From NCBI GenBank assembly GCA_022559845.1, contig CM040118.1, positions 266,623,519 to 266,687,518 on the forward strand: DNA of 64,000 bases, given 5' to 3'. This document shows, piece by piece, positions 1-10,608 of the stretch (the stretch's first letter is position 1; every line of letters starts with the position of its first letter). Source of the stretch: Amorphophallus konjac (lineage: Eukaryota > Streptophyta > Magnoliopsida > Alismatales > Araceae). Both the position numbers and the translations under genes were made by a program. The notes under the pieces are model-generated. The model was not told the DNA's origin and did not search any database. It saw only the letters and a list, made by a program, of their open reading frames with translations.

Positions 1-2396
1 AGGTAAAGTTCTTCTTTTTCCCTTGCCTTCAGGTTACGTAGGTAAAGAAGATTGATATCTTCTCTTCCTTTACAGGTAGCTGTGGCAATATCTTCCTGAA
101 GAACGAAGGTTCTTCATCCACGAAGGTTCCAAACAGAGTATCAGTATTATCAAACCATAAGGTAGGATTTTCTCAAGTTATTGTAGCCCAAATAAGAATT
201 AATGCAAGATATCTATACATACGTATATGAGCATGGCATGCATACTGTTCATAAGGTTTTATTACGTTTTCTGCAAAATTTTGAAAGAAACGCCCTTGAT
301 TAGGGCGCTAATTTAAAAGAAACGACCATGCTAGTGGTCGTCAATTTAATATTTGACGCCCTCTACGCAGGCGTTAATTTCATAAGAATCGCATGTGATT
401 AATAATTGATCCTGTTTAAAAATTACAATACATATGAAATATTGATTTTTAATATCTTGCATGACTCTGTGAATTCCTGTTAAGTTTTACTGCCATGACA
501 TGTCTCCTGTCTCTCGAAATATTATTTATTAAAATATCGTAAATCCCTTGAAATTCACGACTTGGACAAAGTCGTTTTCCATATTCTAACGCCCCAGTAC
601 AAGGCGTGAATATTAAAAGTAACGCCCCTTCCTAGGGCGTGTATCTGTTAAAAACCTGAAATTCACATATTCTGTAAAAATGGAATTAGAAAGTAACGCC
701 CCTTCCGAGGGCGCGTTTTTGATAAATTTCTGAGAATAATTATATCCTGTCGAATATGTAAATGATGAGACGCCTGCTCCTGCAGTCGTCAACTTTTAAG
801 AAACGCCCCCAGGAAAGGCGTGTTTTTGATAAATTAATGAAATAATGAAATTCTGCAAATTGGCAATATATGTAAACGCCCTTCAGTTAGGCGTTAATTA
901 CTTGAGACACGACTTGACCTAAGTCGTTATTTTACTGTAAACTGATTTTTCCTCTGATTTGCATTACCGATGGTTTCATATTATACATATATATATATAT
1001 CGGCACTATTCTCCATTCCGTGAGTATAGTCCCACGTTTCATGTTGATTTATCGATCACACTCAACTCTCATTGACATACAAGCTCTCCATTGGACATTC
1101 CGTTCCTTTGGACTAGCGAGTTAGTCATAGAGACCTCCGTAAGACTCCTCGTAGCCTTGGATTCCCTCAAGGCCGACTGAGCTGGTTGTACCCTAAAAAC
1201 CCATTACACAGTTTTTGCCATGTCAATCTAAAGAAAACATGGTATACCGGCCCTTATGATTATACAAAGAGTATATCATAAGAAATTCTTAATGGGATGA
1301 TGATATCATGCCATATCATGTCGTTCTTGTAAACCTCAATTCTATGATAAGAATGAGGGTATCTTACCTTTGATATACTGTTCATGTGGACCTCAATTCT
1401 ATATAAAGAATGTCCATATTGATTTGTCATGGTACCTAAGTTAAAGGAACCATAATCTACCTAGTTTTACCGATATCGTGATTATACCGTTATTATCGCC
1501 ATTCTATGTCCTTTGTCCTATTTTGGACTCTATTCTATCAAAGTTGTCATACGTATCTACAAGCTTGATTATTGAAATTCTATATTGGCTATATAAACAA
1601 GAGTGGATGTCAAAACACATGATAAATGCCTGCGCATATAGGGCCCGATCTGGTCCTGGGAGGAGCACCCGAAAGTACTTGTGCCCATGGGAGTTAAAAT
1701 GATAAGGTATCTGGCATTATACCGAGTACTTGACTTGCTTGATTGGACATTCCACACACATCTTGTACTTGAATTGTACTTGACTTTACATGAAATGCGT
1801 GGCCCGAAAGAGGGTAATTTACTTGCTTGATACATGATAGCCAAAGTTCTTGACATGACTTGTTAAACGTGCTTGTTTGAATACCTTGAATATACTTGTC
1901 ATCTTGTTGGAAGTTCATGATTAAGTTCATCTTATTTCTTTGATATTACATTCTCTCTTTCTTGTCGTTTTATGCGAGCATGCATAGCTTTATTGCATTC
2001 ATGAAAGATGTAATTACTTAAACCCCTTGCTAGTACTTGAGATATAATTTCCTACTGAGCGTTCGCTCATTCCGTTTGTCCCTTTGTACTTTTCAGGTAA
2101 GTCCGACGACGATGGAAGTCAATCGGATGGGAATTGTCAAGAGTGAAGAGATAGAGATTCTCCAAGTGTCATCTAGTCTTTTCTATAGTTTCTTGAGTCA
2201 AATATGTATTCTTTTCCTTTTTATTAAACAGAGTATTGGATTTGTAATAGTCTATCCATTATGAAATAAAGGATTGGGTTATCTTGCTATTTTGCGCATC
2301 TCTGTCTTTGTGTCGAATACACGACCACTCTGATTGACATGATTGATATAGACACGTCGCGCATCTCCGGGTATCTTCCGCGCTCGGGGCGTGACA
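1..2396 (+). mobile_element. Partial LTR (3' part) of a Tekay/Del-type gypsy element
   Basis: This stretch aligns along its length with the LTRs of the complete element at 9126-19602, from about 9768 onward, and ends in the same terminus (ggggcgtgaca at 2386-2396). The first ~640 bp of the LTR lie outside the window. It is clearly more diverged from those LTRs than they are from each other. The five bases after the end (ggtag, 2397-2401) are followed directly by Tat protease sequence, and the uninterrupted site in Tat copy 2 reads aat-ggtag-tgcccc, so insertion with TSD ggtag fits; the other TSD copy is off the window. It could be a solo LTR or a 3' LTR. It contains about eleven short CG-stem modules between 292 and 930. 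Confidence 0.88.
292..930 (+). repeat. Array of short CG-stem inverted-repeat modules in the LTR
   Basis: About eleven ~20-nt modules stand out of AT-rich sequence. Each has a 5-7 bp stem containing CG and a loop of roughly 5-9 nt. Examples are ACGACTT (557-563) pairing with AAGTCGT (569-575); ACGCCC with GGGCGT near 623-641; AACGCC with GGCGTT near 874-893; and ACGACTT with AAGTCGT near 907-926. Stem sequences differ between modules while pairing is kept. Confidence 0.7.
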
Positions 2397-3773
2397 GGTA
2401 GTGCCCCTGATGTATTATCGTACGAGTGTTTCCTCAAGATGGGAGAGAATCCATCTAAACTCCGCCAGATCCGAACCCCCCTCTGTGGGTTCAACGGCCA
2501 GGCAACTTATCCCGAGGGAGCCCTGAGCCTGCCAGTTACTATCGGCACCCCGCCCAAAACTGTTACGGTTATGGTGGACTTCATCATGATTAAGAGAATG
2601 GCGGCCTATAACGTCATCTTCGACCGAGGTATCCTCAGTCGAATGAAAGCTGTGCCCTCTACATTTCACCAAAAAATGAAGTTCCCCACCAAGCATGGCG
2701 TGGGGGAGGTCCGGGGTAACCAGGCATTGGGTAGACGGTGCTATATAATCTCGGCCGAAGCCACAAGGCCGGAAGGGAAAAACAAAGGAGTAAAGAGAAC
2801 CGAGGAAGGGCCAGCAACATTTGAGACTGGTGGCGAGTTGCTAACGGTCTTTCTCAACGGTGACCCGACTCTAGGAGTCAAGATCGGAGCCGATCTACCA
2901 CCTGAGGAACAAGAAAAATATAAGGATTTCCTTGCCCAGTACATCCAAGTCTTTGCATGGTCTGACGAGCACCTCCCCGGGATCCTGGGAGACATGGTGG
3001 TGCACAAGCTCAACCTCCACCCAACGGTGAAACCTATCCAGCTACGCAGGAGAAAGCACGCCCCGGAGAAGCAAGCGGTCATCAAAGGGCAAAAGACTGG
3101 CCTTTTTCGACCAGTCCTGTACCCTACGTGGCTTGCCAACGTCGTTCTGGTACCGAAGGTTTCGGGGAAATGGCGAATGTGCGTAGACTTCACCGACCTC
3201 AACAAGGCTACCCCGAAGGATTGCTGCCCGCTGCCGCGCATCGATAAACTGGTCGACTCAACCTCTAGCAACGAGTTGCTCAGCTTCCTGGACGGCTACT
3301 CTGGTTACCATCAGATCAGGATGGACCCGGAGGACATCAAGAAGACCACCTTCATCACTGACTTTGGCGTACACTGCTACACCCGAATGCCATTTGGGTT
3401 GAAGAACGCTGGAGCTACATACCAGAGACTGATCAACCACATCTTCGAGAGGCAACTCGGTCGGAACGTCGAGGCCTACATTGATGATATGCTCGTCAAA
3501 ATGCCGAAGGCCGAAGACCATCTTGCCAATTTAGTGGAGACCTTCAACACCCTCCTGAGGTGCAATATGAAGCTTAATCCGGTAAAATGTGTCTTCGGAG
3601 TTAGATCCGGGAAGTTCCTAGGCTTCATGGTAACTCAGCATGGGATTGAGGCCAATCCCGACAAGGTTCAGGCCATCCTGAACATGTGGCCACCCACCTG
3701 CATCAAGGACGTCCAACGCCTTATGGGGAGCGTCGTTGCGCTCAACCGCTTCCTATCCCGAGCGGCCGAATGA
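2397..3773 (+). pseudogene. pol: Tat copy 1 protease (partial) and reverse transcriptase
   Basis: The frame opens inside the protease, just after its active site (GSAPDVLSY; copy 2 has DNGSAPDVLSY). It runs through a linker into RT with VDFTDLNKATPKDCCPLP, the LSFLDGYSGYHQI block and an intact YIDDM motif (Tyr at 3477-3479). RT copies element RNA into cDNA in cytoplasmic particles. The frame ends at TGA 3771-3773; the same frame continues after it (CLPFFKLLRGPK), so this is a CGA-to-TGA nonsense change and not the natural end. The N-terminal part is cut off by the Tekay LTR insertion. The frame starts inside the polyprotein, so no start codon is assigned. Confidence 0.88.
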
Positions 3774-4841
3774 TGCCTACCGTTCTTCAAATTATTGAGG
3801 GGACCCAAAATGGCATCTGCTACGTTCGCCTGGGACGAGGAATGTCAGAAGGCATTCACCGAACTCAAGGAATTCTTGTCCTCGCCCCCGGTGCTATCCA
3901 AGCCGGTCCCAGGTGAAGCTCTACACCTTTACCTCTCTGGGACCCCTTCCACAGTGAGCTCAGTCCTAGTCAGGAATGACACGGGGGTCGAGAGGACGGT
4001 GTACTATACCAACAAGGTGCTTAATGAGGCTGAAAGAAGGTACCCCGCAACCGAGAAACTCGTGCTAGCGTTGGTTACCTCAGCCAAGCACCTCCGACCC
4101 TATTTTCAAGGGCACTCTATCGTCGTATTGACCGGTGAAACCCTGAAGAAGATTCTCTTTCACCCTGAAGCCCCAGGATGCCTCGTCAAGTGGGCCATCA
4201 TGCTCAGGGCCTACGAAATTTCATATCGCCCCAGCTCGGCCATCAAGGGACAGGCCCTTGCGGATTTCATTGTCGAAAGCACGGTCCCGATTGAAGAGGT
4301 ACTTCCACCTGCGCCCGGGCCCACTTGGGACCTGTTCATCGACGGGTCCTCCAACTCGGTCGGAAGCAACACCGGTGTCCTTCTCAAGTCCCCCGAAGGA
4401 GTAGAGTTGCGGTACGCCTTGAGATTCAACTTCCAGGCGTCCAACAATGCCTCCGAGTACGAAGCCGTTATCTCGGGGGCCAGGATGGCTAGACGACTGG
4501 GGGCCGAGTGAGTCATGATCCACACCGACTCCCAATTAGTCGCTAGCCAGGTTAACGGTGATTACGAAGCTCGGGACGGACAAATGATCAAGTACCTCCA
4601 GGTGGTCAAGAGGATGTCCGAACTCTTCGAGAGCTTTGAGGTAGTTTGGATAGCCCGGGAGGAAAACTCTTGAGCAGATGCCCTCTCTCGCCTGGCCTCC
4701 TCCCTCGACCCCGAAGGTACTCGGTCGGTCTTCCTCGAAGAGCTTGAGCGACCGAGCATCGAATCCGAGCTCATGACCGTTCACCCAGCACCCTCGAGCG
4801 ACTGGCGGAACCCCTACATATCTTGGCTCCTGGATTCTTAA
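3774..4841 (+). pseudogene. pol: Tat copy 1 RNase H and second (archaeal-type) RNase H
   Basis: Continuing the RT frame, residues around FAWDEECQKAF and RYPATEKLVLALVTSAKHLRPYF belong to the RT-linked RNase H. From about 4326 a second RNase H begins: LFIDGSSNS (first Asp), NASEYEAVISG (Glu), IHTDSQLV (Asp) and ADALSRLAS. A second, archaeal-type RNase H is a hallmark of Tat elements. Nonsense codons interrupt it: TGA 4509-4511, TGA at about 4672-4674 (NS*ADAL; copy 2 has NSRADAL) and TAA at about 4839-4841 (copy 2 has CAA). All are explained by C-to-T relative to copy 2 or to the expected Arg. The gene is dead as a single frame. Confidence 0.85.
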
Positions 4842-6038
4842 GAGCCCCCCAACCCTGGGGAGGCTCGGAAACTTAAGGACCAAGCTCGGCGTTTCGTCAT
4901 ATTGGACGATGCCTTGTACCGTAGATCTTTTTTCGATCTTCTCCTCAAGTGCATCGGCGCTGAAGAAGCCAATCGAGCGGTTCAGGAAGTACACGAAGGC
5001 ATCTGCGGTGCACACCAAGGAGGAAGATCGCTCGCTCAGATCTTACTTTGGCAAGGTTACTGGTGGCCCACTCTCTAGCGTGACTGCACGACCTGTGTAC
5101 AGAAGTGCGACCGATGGCAGCGCTTCGACCATCTGATCCACCAACCCGCTGCGGAGCTCATGACCCTTGCAGAGCCATACCCCTTCGCTCGGTGGGGGAT
5201 TGATATTTTGGGGCCATTCCCCACGGCTCAAGCTCAGAAGAAGTACGTCATCGTTGCCATCGACTACTTCACCAAATGGATCGAGGCCGAGGCCACCACC
5301 AGGATCACCGAATCAGTCGTATGGTGTTTTGTTCGGAAGTCGATCATTTATCGTTACGGTGTCCCCCAAGTGATCGTGAGCGATACCGGTCGGCAATTTG
5401 ATTCTTATTACTTCAGAGATAGATGTGCCGACCTAAACATTCGTAATCACTTCACTTCGGTAGCCCACCCTCAGGCTAACGGACTGGTCAAGAATGGCAA
5501 CAAAACTATCTTAAAAGGTAACAAAACCAGGCTCGGCAAGGCCAAGGGAATCTGGGTCGAGGAATTACCGAGCGTACTATGGTCGCATCAAACTACTCCA
5601 AGAACAGCCACCGGTGAAACACCTTTTCAGCTGGTATATGGCACGGAAGCCGTGATTCCATTAGAGGTTGATAATCCCTCTCTCCGAGTCTTCCACTTCA
5701 AACCCGAGGTGAATGAGAAGAAACTGCTAGAAAACCTCGACCTAGCGGACGAGATCCGAGAGATTGTAAATATCTGAGCAATGGAATACCAATGGCGCAT
5801 CACTCGATACTATAACTCCAGAGTCTAAGATAGACATTTCCAGCCAGGGGACTTCATCCTGAGAAAGGCCGAAGCATCTCGACCACTGGAAGCGGCGGGG
5901 AAGCTAGCCCCTAACTGGCAAGGCCCCTACCGAGTGGTCGAGATGCTCGGGAAAGGGGCGTATCGATTGTCCACCATGGAAGGTGCACACATTCCTCGGA
6001 CATGGGACGTGAAAACACTTCGCAAATTCTACTTTTGA
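4842..6038 (+). pseudogene. pol: Tat copy 1 integrase
   Basis: The sequence shows an HHCC zinc-binding region (HEGICGAHQGG then CTTCVQKC), interrupted by TAG at about 5078-5080. The catalytic core has GIDILGPF (Asp 5202-5204) and VSDTGRQF (Asp 5382-5384). The third catalytic acid is lost: PQANGLVKNGNK has Lys (AAG 5490-5492) where the family has Glu. Further stops (TGA 5775-5777, TAA after RVYNSRV near 5826) interrupt the C-terminal part, which ends in LRKFYF-TGA at 6036-6038; copy 2 has CGA at that last position. No chromodomain follows. Integrase joins cDNA to host DNA; this copy cannot be active. Confidence 0.87.
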
Positions 6039-6683
6039 TCATCTGGCAAGCACGCAAATGTAAGAAATATGGAATAAACACCATTCCTCTCTTTTCATTA
6101 AACTCTGGTGCACATCAAGTAGGCCGCAACCAATACAATATACATATCAACAAATAAAAAATTACATCCACTGGTCCTATGACACGAGTAGAGCGCTCGG
6201 CTGACTCGGTAGGCACTCCTACGTCCAGCCATTGACTCTGCCTAACGCAGAAACTGGCTCGAATAAGGGATAGCAGACCCCGTTGGTTTGAGAAGCTCGA
6301 AAGAAAGGTGCCAGAGGGATTGGAAGAAAAAGAAGAAAAATAAGAGAAGGCCTCCCCTACCAACTCTCTGGAAGGAGGATGGAAGCTAAACAGAAAGCAA
6401 GCACCCTTAAGTGGTGCGAGCAAGGATAAAGAAAGAAAGAGGAAAAGAAAGGAAACAACAAAAGAAAAAAGGAAAAAGTCAATCCAAGACAAATGAAGAG
6501 GAAGGTTGAAGAGCTCCCCCTCTAAGCAATGGGATCGACGGCGGAAAGAAAAGAGGGGCTGGGTGAGCAGTGAAAGAAGGAAGCTTGAAGAGCTCCCCCT
6601 CCCCTCAGGATAGCGTCGGCGGGTCGGGCGCATGAAGGTGACATGCTCCAGCATGTCGAACCCTCTCCTAAACCGACCACCGA
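6039..6683. other. Tat copy 1 non-coding region between pol and the antisense mini-ORF
   Basis: This stretch has an inverted, clearly diverged counterpart in Tat copy 2 (about 23915-24522). Purine-rich GAAA/AAAG runs dominate 6300-6480. A Ser/Phe-rich open frame of 195 codons lies on the minus strand (6115-6702), but it begins at TTG and is broken by stops in copy 2, so I do not call it a gene. Its likely role is the untranslated part of an antisense transcript starting near 6850. Confidence 0.55.
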
Positions 6684-6767
6684 TTATCGAACCCTCTTCC
6701 AAACTAGAGTAGCAGGAGCCTCCCTCCTACTGCCATCCGCATCATCATCTTCTGAAGCGCCTTCCAT
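6684..6767 (-). CDS. Antisense 27-aa mini-ORF conserved in both Tat copies
   Basis: The minus strand starts ATG at 6767 and stops TAA at 6684-6686. The peptide begins MEGASEDDDA and ends TLVWKRVR; it is acidic at the N-terminus and basic at the C-terminus. The copy 2 counterpart (23831-23914) encodes the same 27 residues; the only two base differences (GCG/GCA and CCT/CCA codons) are synonymous. The surrounding sequence differs much more. A TATA-like box lies about 105 bp upstream on the same strand in both copies. I recognise no family. It may be a translated peptide or an upstream ORF in a longer antisense RNA; expression is unproven. Confidence 0.5.
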   Translation of the reverse strand: MEGASEDDDADGSRREAPATLVWKRVR

Positions 6768-6868
6768 GCTCTACTGAGATCGACAGCACAACGCTTTCGT
6801 GGAAAGGAAAGAAGAAACCGTCAGGGATGGCCTTAGGTGATGGATGAAAGAGGAGACGCCCCTAAGAC

Positions 6869-6878
6869 CTTTTATAGG
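6869..6878 (-). promoter_or_regulatory. TATA box of a putative antisense promoter in Tat copy 1
   Basis: The minus strand reads CCTATAAAAGG, a good plant TATA box, with the mini-ORF ATG about 105 nt downstream. The same box is at the equivalent place in copy 2 (23721-23730). Position and strand suggest a promoter firing against pol, separate from that of the long antisense gene upstream. Confidence 0.55.
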
Positions 6879-7247
6879 CCGAAGGGGGAGCTTATTGTCT
6901 TAAATGACTCTCCCCTTAAAAACATGCTAAAGGAGCCTTCCCTGAGATGGTTACCGCATTTCCTAACATCCCCCCCAACGGGACGCGCGAAGCGGCAATT
7001 CATTTAGGACGGCATGGAAAAGCGGAAAGGTGCCAATGCCATGTCAGTTATCTGATAGATCGGCACGCGTGATATCTGTAGAAAAATTGATGCCTTCCCC
7101 AACAACAACGGATACGGTAGTCAAATCACGCTAAAGGCGGTAAGAAATAGTCAACTCAACACTTAATATTGTCGATACTATACTTTCCAAAAAAGGTTTT
7201 CTCGCAACTACATAAGGGAAAAGAAAAAGAAAGAAAGAGCTTGTACA
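6879..7247. other. Non-coding spacer between the two antisense units of Tat copy 1
   Basis: This is an inverted counterpart of 23351-23720 in copy 2, with no supported reading frame. It likely holds the 3' end of the antisense gene transcript and the upstream region of the mini-ORF promoter. Confidence 0.5.
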
Positions 7248-8445
7248 TCAAGCGTCGGGCCCATCTCGAGGCTCGGTAGATGAGGACCCCTCAGCACCAG
7301 ATGATCTACCCCGGGTACTCTCGACAACGGCTGACCCTGGCACTGAACCCACTTGTGTGGAAACTGTCTCGGTCGCATGCCCTCCGACTCTCCTCTTCGC
7401 TCGACATATAGTGAGAGGAGTCGGTAGACCCCTAGTCCAAGTCATAGTGTTGCCCGGTAGGGAAGATGAGCCCAGACGCTTGGGCCTCCACCTCTATGAT
7501 GGCCCGTTGGAAGCCCTGGGAGAAGCCCTTTCGAAGGCCCCGACGGTAGCCTGACTCATAGTAGGGGAAGGTAGTCGTATGAAGAGCTGCGTGGTAAGCC
7601 TCTGAGCATTTATATTGCTCGAGCGCTTCCACCCCGGCCAGCTCCACCTTCCTCTCAAGCTTAGCTATCCTCTGTTCTGACTCGGACAGCCTTCTCTCAG
7701 CCTCGGTCCGTGCATCCTCGGCCCCACGGACTCGGTCCTCGAGCCCCTCCCGCTCGGTCTTCCATTGCTCGTCACGCTCGACCTGAACTCTGCGCTCCGC
7801 CTCCAGGAGCTCATTCTTCAGATCGACCATACGATGGGCCTGGGCTAGCTGCTCAACCAACGACCGAGCCTCCGCCTGGCTCGACTGCACCTGTGCCCGA
7901 AGCGGGGCCACCTCCCGGTGAATGTCCCCAAGTTCTAGGGTCAAACGTTCGACCTTCTGATCAAGCGCACCACGGGCCCATGAAAGAGTCTCCCGTTCCG
8001 ACTCCGCCCGAGCATACGCGTCCACTGCCTCGGCCCCTAGCTGGGCCAAGACTAGACCACCCTCCATAATCCGCTCGAGAAGCGTGGAGGGGGGACTTTT
8101 CCTGAGCTCTCCTCGCACGGCTCCCGAAGCTATGGAGTGGCACCTCCGCTATAAAGGAGTCCGGACGCTGAAGGTACTGGTCGAGGGAGGAGAGACCCTC
8201 TCCAGGCCTACCGGGACTGGGACACCTCCCCTGAGTGACCTTGCCTCGGGGGCCCCACCGGTTGGCTCGGGCTGGGCTGCCTCGCCATGTACCTCCCTGG
8301 CCTTGGTCTGCTGCGACTGAGTCGCTTCATCCTGTAACCTTACAGCCTCGACCGGCTCGGACCGGACCCCTGCATCTTGCACCCCTTCAACCTCGCTCGA
8401 CACCCCGACATCGGCCACGGCCCCTTCGTCATTTGCTCCCTCTTG
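7248..8445 (-). pseudogene. C-terminal coiled-coil part of the Tat antisense gene, copy 1
   Basis: Reading on the minus strand, an Ala/Gly/Glu-rich segment (EGANDEGAVADVG at about 8438-8400) is followed by a TAG at 8149-8151 and then a long heptad-rich region (ERETLSWARGALDQKVERL through VELAGVEALEQYKCSEAY) typical of a coiled coil. Its tail is Ser/Thr-rich and ends near 7248; the last ~65 codons are in another frame, so a frameshift lies near 7435. The TAG at 8149 is also present in copy 2 (22400-22402), so it predates both copies or marks an unrecognised intron. The N-terminal exons are at 20628-21886, beyond the inserted elements; the frame runs in phase across the insertion. Confidence 0.75.
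8441..8445 (+). repeat. TSD tcttg, left copy, of the Sirevirus solo LTR
   Basis: The five bases tcttg precede the LTR start tgttgtgtcc and recur at 20623-20627 directly after its end. Confidence 0.9.
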
Positions 8446-9125
8446 TGTTGTGTCCCCTGGTTTTGATGATAACAAATCATAAATCATTAGTAGATATTTG
8501 AGGAATATCTAACATATTTTGGTTTAATGAATGGACGAAACAAGTGCAGGAGAATTTCTCTAAGTGATGTCTTGACACATCTAACCAATGTCCTGACACC
8601 TTTAGAAGAAATCAAGCTGAAGCCGTTGTCTGTCCAGCCTTTGGATTAATTGATGTCTCGACACACTGGGTGAAAAGTGTCGACACCTTCGTGTGGCAAC
8701 TCTGCACATGACGCACATGTCTCGACACCGTTTGACGATATCTCGACACAGTCATGGTGTCATCTCAGAACCAAGCACATATATCCCGGCACAGTATGGT
8801 GTTGTCTTGGCACTTCAACCACGGATCTTCAAGATTTCAATGGATGTCTCGACACACTATGTGTAAAGTGTCGACACATCAGTGTTCGACCAGAACGGTT
8901 CTGAAGCTATCTTCAAGTTATTTAATGGGATGCCTCGACACACTGTGTGGGAAGTTTTGACACATTCGTGTTCGATCAGAATGGGTCTGAAATTGATAGA
9001 AGCCGTTTTTACGATCCAGAACTTGTCCTGGAGGATTCGTTCACTCTGGAAAAAGCCGTCAAAGAGGCTACTTTATCAAAGGACGGTGGTCTGGTAGAGA
9101 AATCCCCTGAAAGGACTATACTTAT
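8446..9125 (+). mobile_element. First part of the Sirevirus solo LTR
   Basis: This part holds a cluster of ctcgacac / tgtcgaca words between about 8560 and 8970 (for example the palindromic gtgtcgacac near 8677 and 8868), comparable to the stronger palindrome clusters in the LTRs at 44231 and 54920. Short frames here are shadows of this repetition. Confidence 0.85.
9121..9125 (+). repeat. TSD cttat, left copy, of the complete Tekay element
   Basis: The bases cttat precede TGTAGCAACC and recur at 19603-19607 after the 3' LTR. The flanks join into one uninterrupted Sirevirus LTR. Confidence 0.95.
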
Positions 9126-9237
9126 TGTAGCAACCCTGATAAATTTAAAAGGAATAAATAAATCAAAATAGATTAAAAGATTTAATAAATAAACGAAAGA
9201 GTTTGGAATAAAAATAATTAAAACCCTGATGGAAATA

Positions 9238-9450
9238 ACGCCTCAGATAAAGGCGCTACTTTACAAGAAAACGCCCTTACCTAAGGCGTGTTTTAAGAAA
9301 GGACGCCCACACGTCAAGGCATCAAATTTCAAACGACCAAAATAAATAAAAAGGGCAGGATAGCGTAACGTCCCTTGCATGGACGCGTTTCAACAATAAA
9401 CGACGCTTGACAAGGCGTCAATTTAAATTCGACGCCCTGACCTAGGTCGC
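9238..9450 (+). repeat. CG-stem module cluster upstream of the TATA box (element A)
   Basis: About six modules: 9238-9256 (ACGCC/GGCG), 9271-9289 (ACGCC/GGCGT), 9302-9323 (stem complete in the 3' LTR copy), 9368-9386 (CGTCC/GGACG), 9402-9419 (GACGC/GCGTC) and 9431-9450 (imperfect). The spacers are AT-rich. Confidence 0.7.
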
Positions 9451-9594
9451 TAATTCAGTTTGAGTTTCGTTCGACCCAGGAGTCTATCCAGGGTAAGGTG
9501 ATAACTATGAGAAAGAGTTTGAATGTAGTAATAACTCTAATATGGAAGTATTACTTCCAATCAAACACTAACTCTATTAGGATTCTAGAAATCC

Positions 9595-9602
9595 TATAAA
9601 TA
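9595..9602 (+). promoter_or_regulatory. LTR TATA box of element A
   Basis: TATAAATA follows gattctagaaatcc and is repeated at 17142-17149 in the 3' LTR. Its position in the LTR matches that of other LTR families in the window. Confidence 0.65.
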
Positions 9603-10129
9603 ACCTACTACTTGAACCGAGAACGCTATTTGGCGTTCGGACTCTTCTAAGGTACGTAAAGAACAACATGTTCTTTTCTTTACTCTGTCTATCGAATTTG
9701 TGAAGAATACTGAAGATTCTTCATCTATTTTCTGATTACAGGTTGAAAGCTTCTGTCATCTGAAGAACGGGTAAGTTCTTCTCCTTCCTTCTTTACCTTA
9801 TGTTAGTTCTTACGAAGAGTAATACCTTCGTTTTATTCTGCCTCTACAGGTTGCCTGTAGAAGTGAAACCGATCGATTGAAGAATTGAGGGTTCTTCATC
9901 CACGTACATCGTCTGCAACTTCTGCTTCATTTTCTTCTTCCGGTGATCACTCTGCTACAGACAGAGCATCGTCTCTTCACCAGATCTTTCACGTTAATCA
10001 TCAAAAAGGTAGGATTTTCTCATGGAACGTAGCCCAAACTACCATATAACTATAGATAATTATCATCGGTAGTTCATGCATATAGTTTTCATGCGTTCTG
10101 GTTATTTTTTTTACGGAATTTTTGAAAGA

Positions 10130-10608
10130 AACGACCCTAACAAGGGCGTTAATTTAAAAGACACGACCATGCCCAGGTTGTCAATTCCAGATTTGACGCC
10201 CTGCACACGGACGTTAATTCCTGTTAATTAATAAATAGCATGTTTAAAAATTAATTATCAATGCAAACATGATTCTAAATTAATGCATGGTCAATTTATT
10301 GTAATCCTGCTATTTTTCTGGTCCTGACTATATACCATGTTCCTGAAATATTCATTACCTCGAAATTTGTAAAATTGTGAATTCACGACCTTGACCAAGT
10401 CGTCTCTTGTTTAACTAACGCCCCAGACTAGGGCGCCTTTTTCCTGGTAATGCCCCTACCCAAGGCGCGTTTTCAACAAAATTATAGATTTTTAATATCC
10501 TATAAAATAGCAATATTGGAAAGGACGACCTCTTTATATGTCATCAAATTTAATATAAACGCCCCTGATTAAGGCGTTAATTTTGCGAAAAATGACTTTA
10601 CCAGAGTC
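10130..10608 (+). repeat. CG-stem module cluster downstream of the TATA box (element A)
   Basis: About nine modules lie in the probable transcribed leader. Perfect ones include ACGAC/GTCGT at 10385-10403, CGCCC/GGGCG at about 10420-10436 and AACGCC/GGCGTT at about 10558-10577. In the 3' LTR copies, ACGACC/GGTCGT (near 17710) and GACGAC/GTCGTC (near 18061) are also perfect, where the 5' copies carry one transition each. Confidence 0.7.

Noticed and set aside
292..930. CRISPR-like array of repeated short palindromes in the Tekay LTR
   Set aside because: Repeats are not identical, spacing is irregular, there are no cas genes, and the region is inside a plant LTR.
6115..6702. 195-codon Ser/Phe-rich open frame on the minus strand of Tat copy 1
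   Set aside because: It starts at TTG, overlaps the mini-ORF in another frame, and the same frame in copy 2 is broken near 24076. Composition follows the purine/pyrimidine bias of the region.
7710..8069. Pro/Arg-rich frame on the plus strand opposite the coiled coil
   Set aside because: It is the shadow of the antisense coiled-coil ORF and recurs as a shadow in copy 2 (22482-22841).
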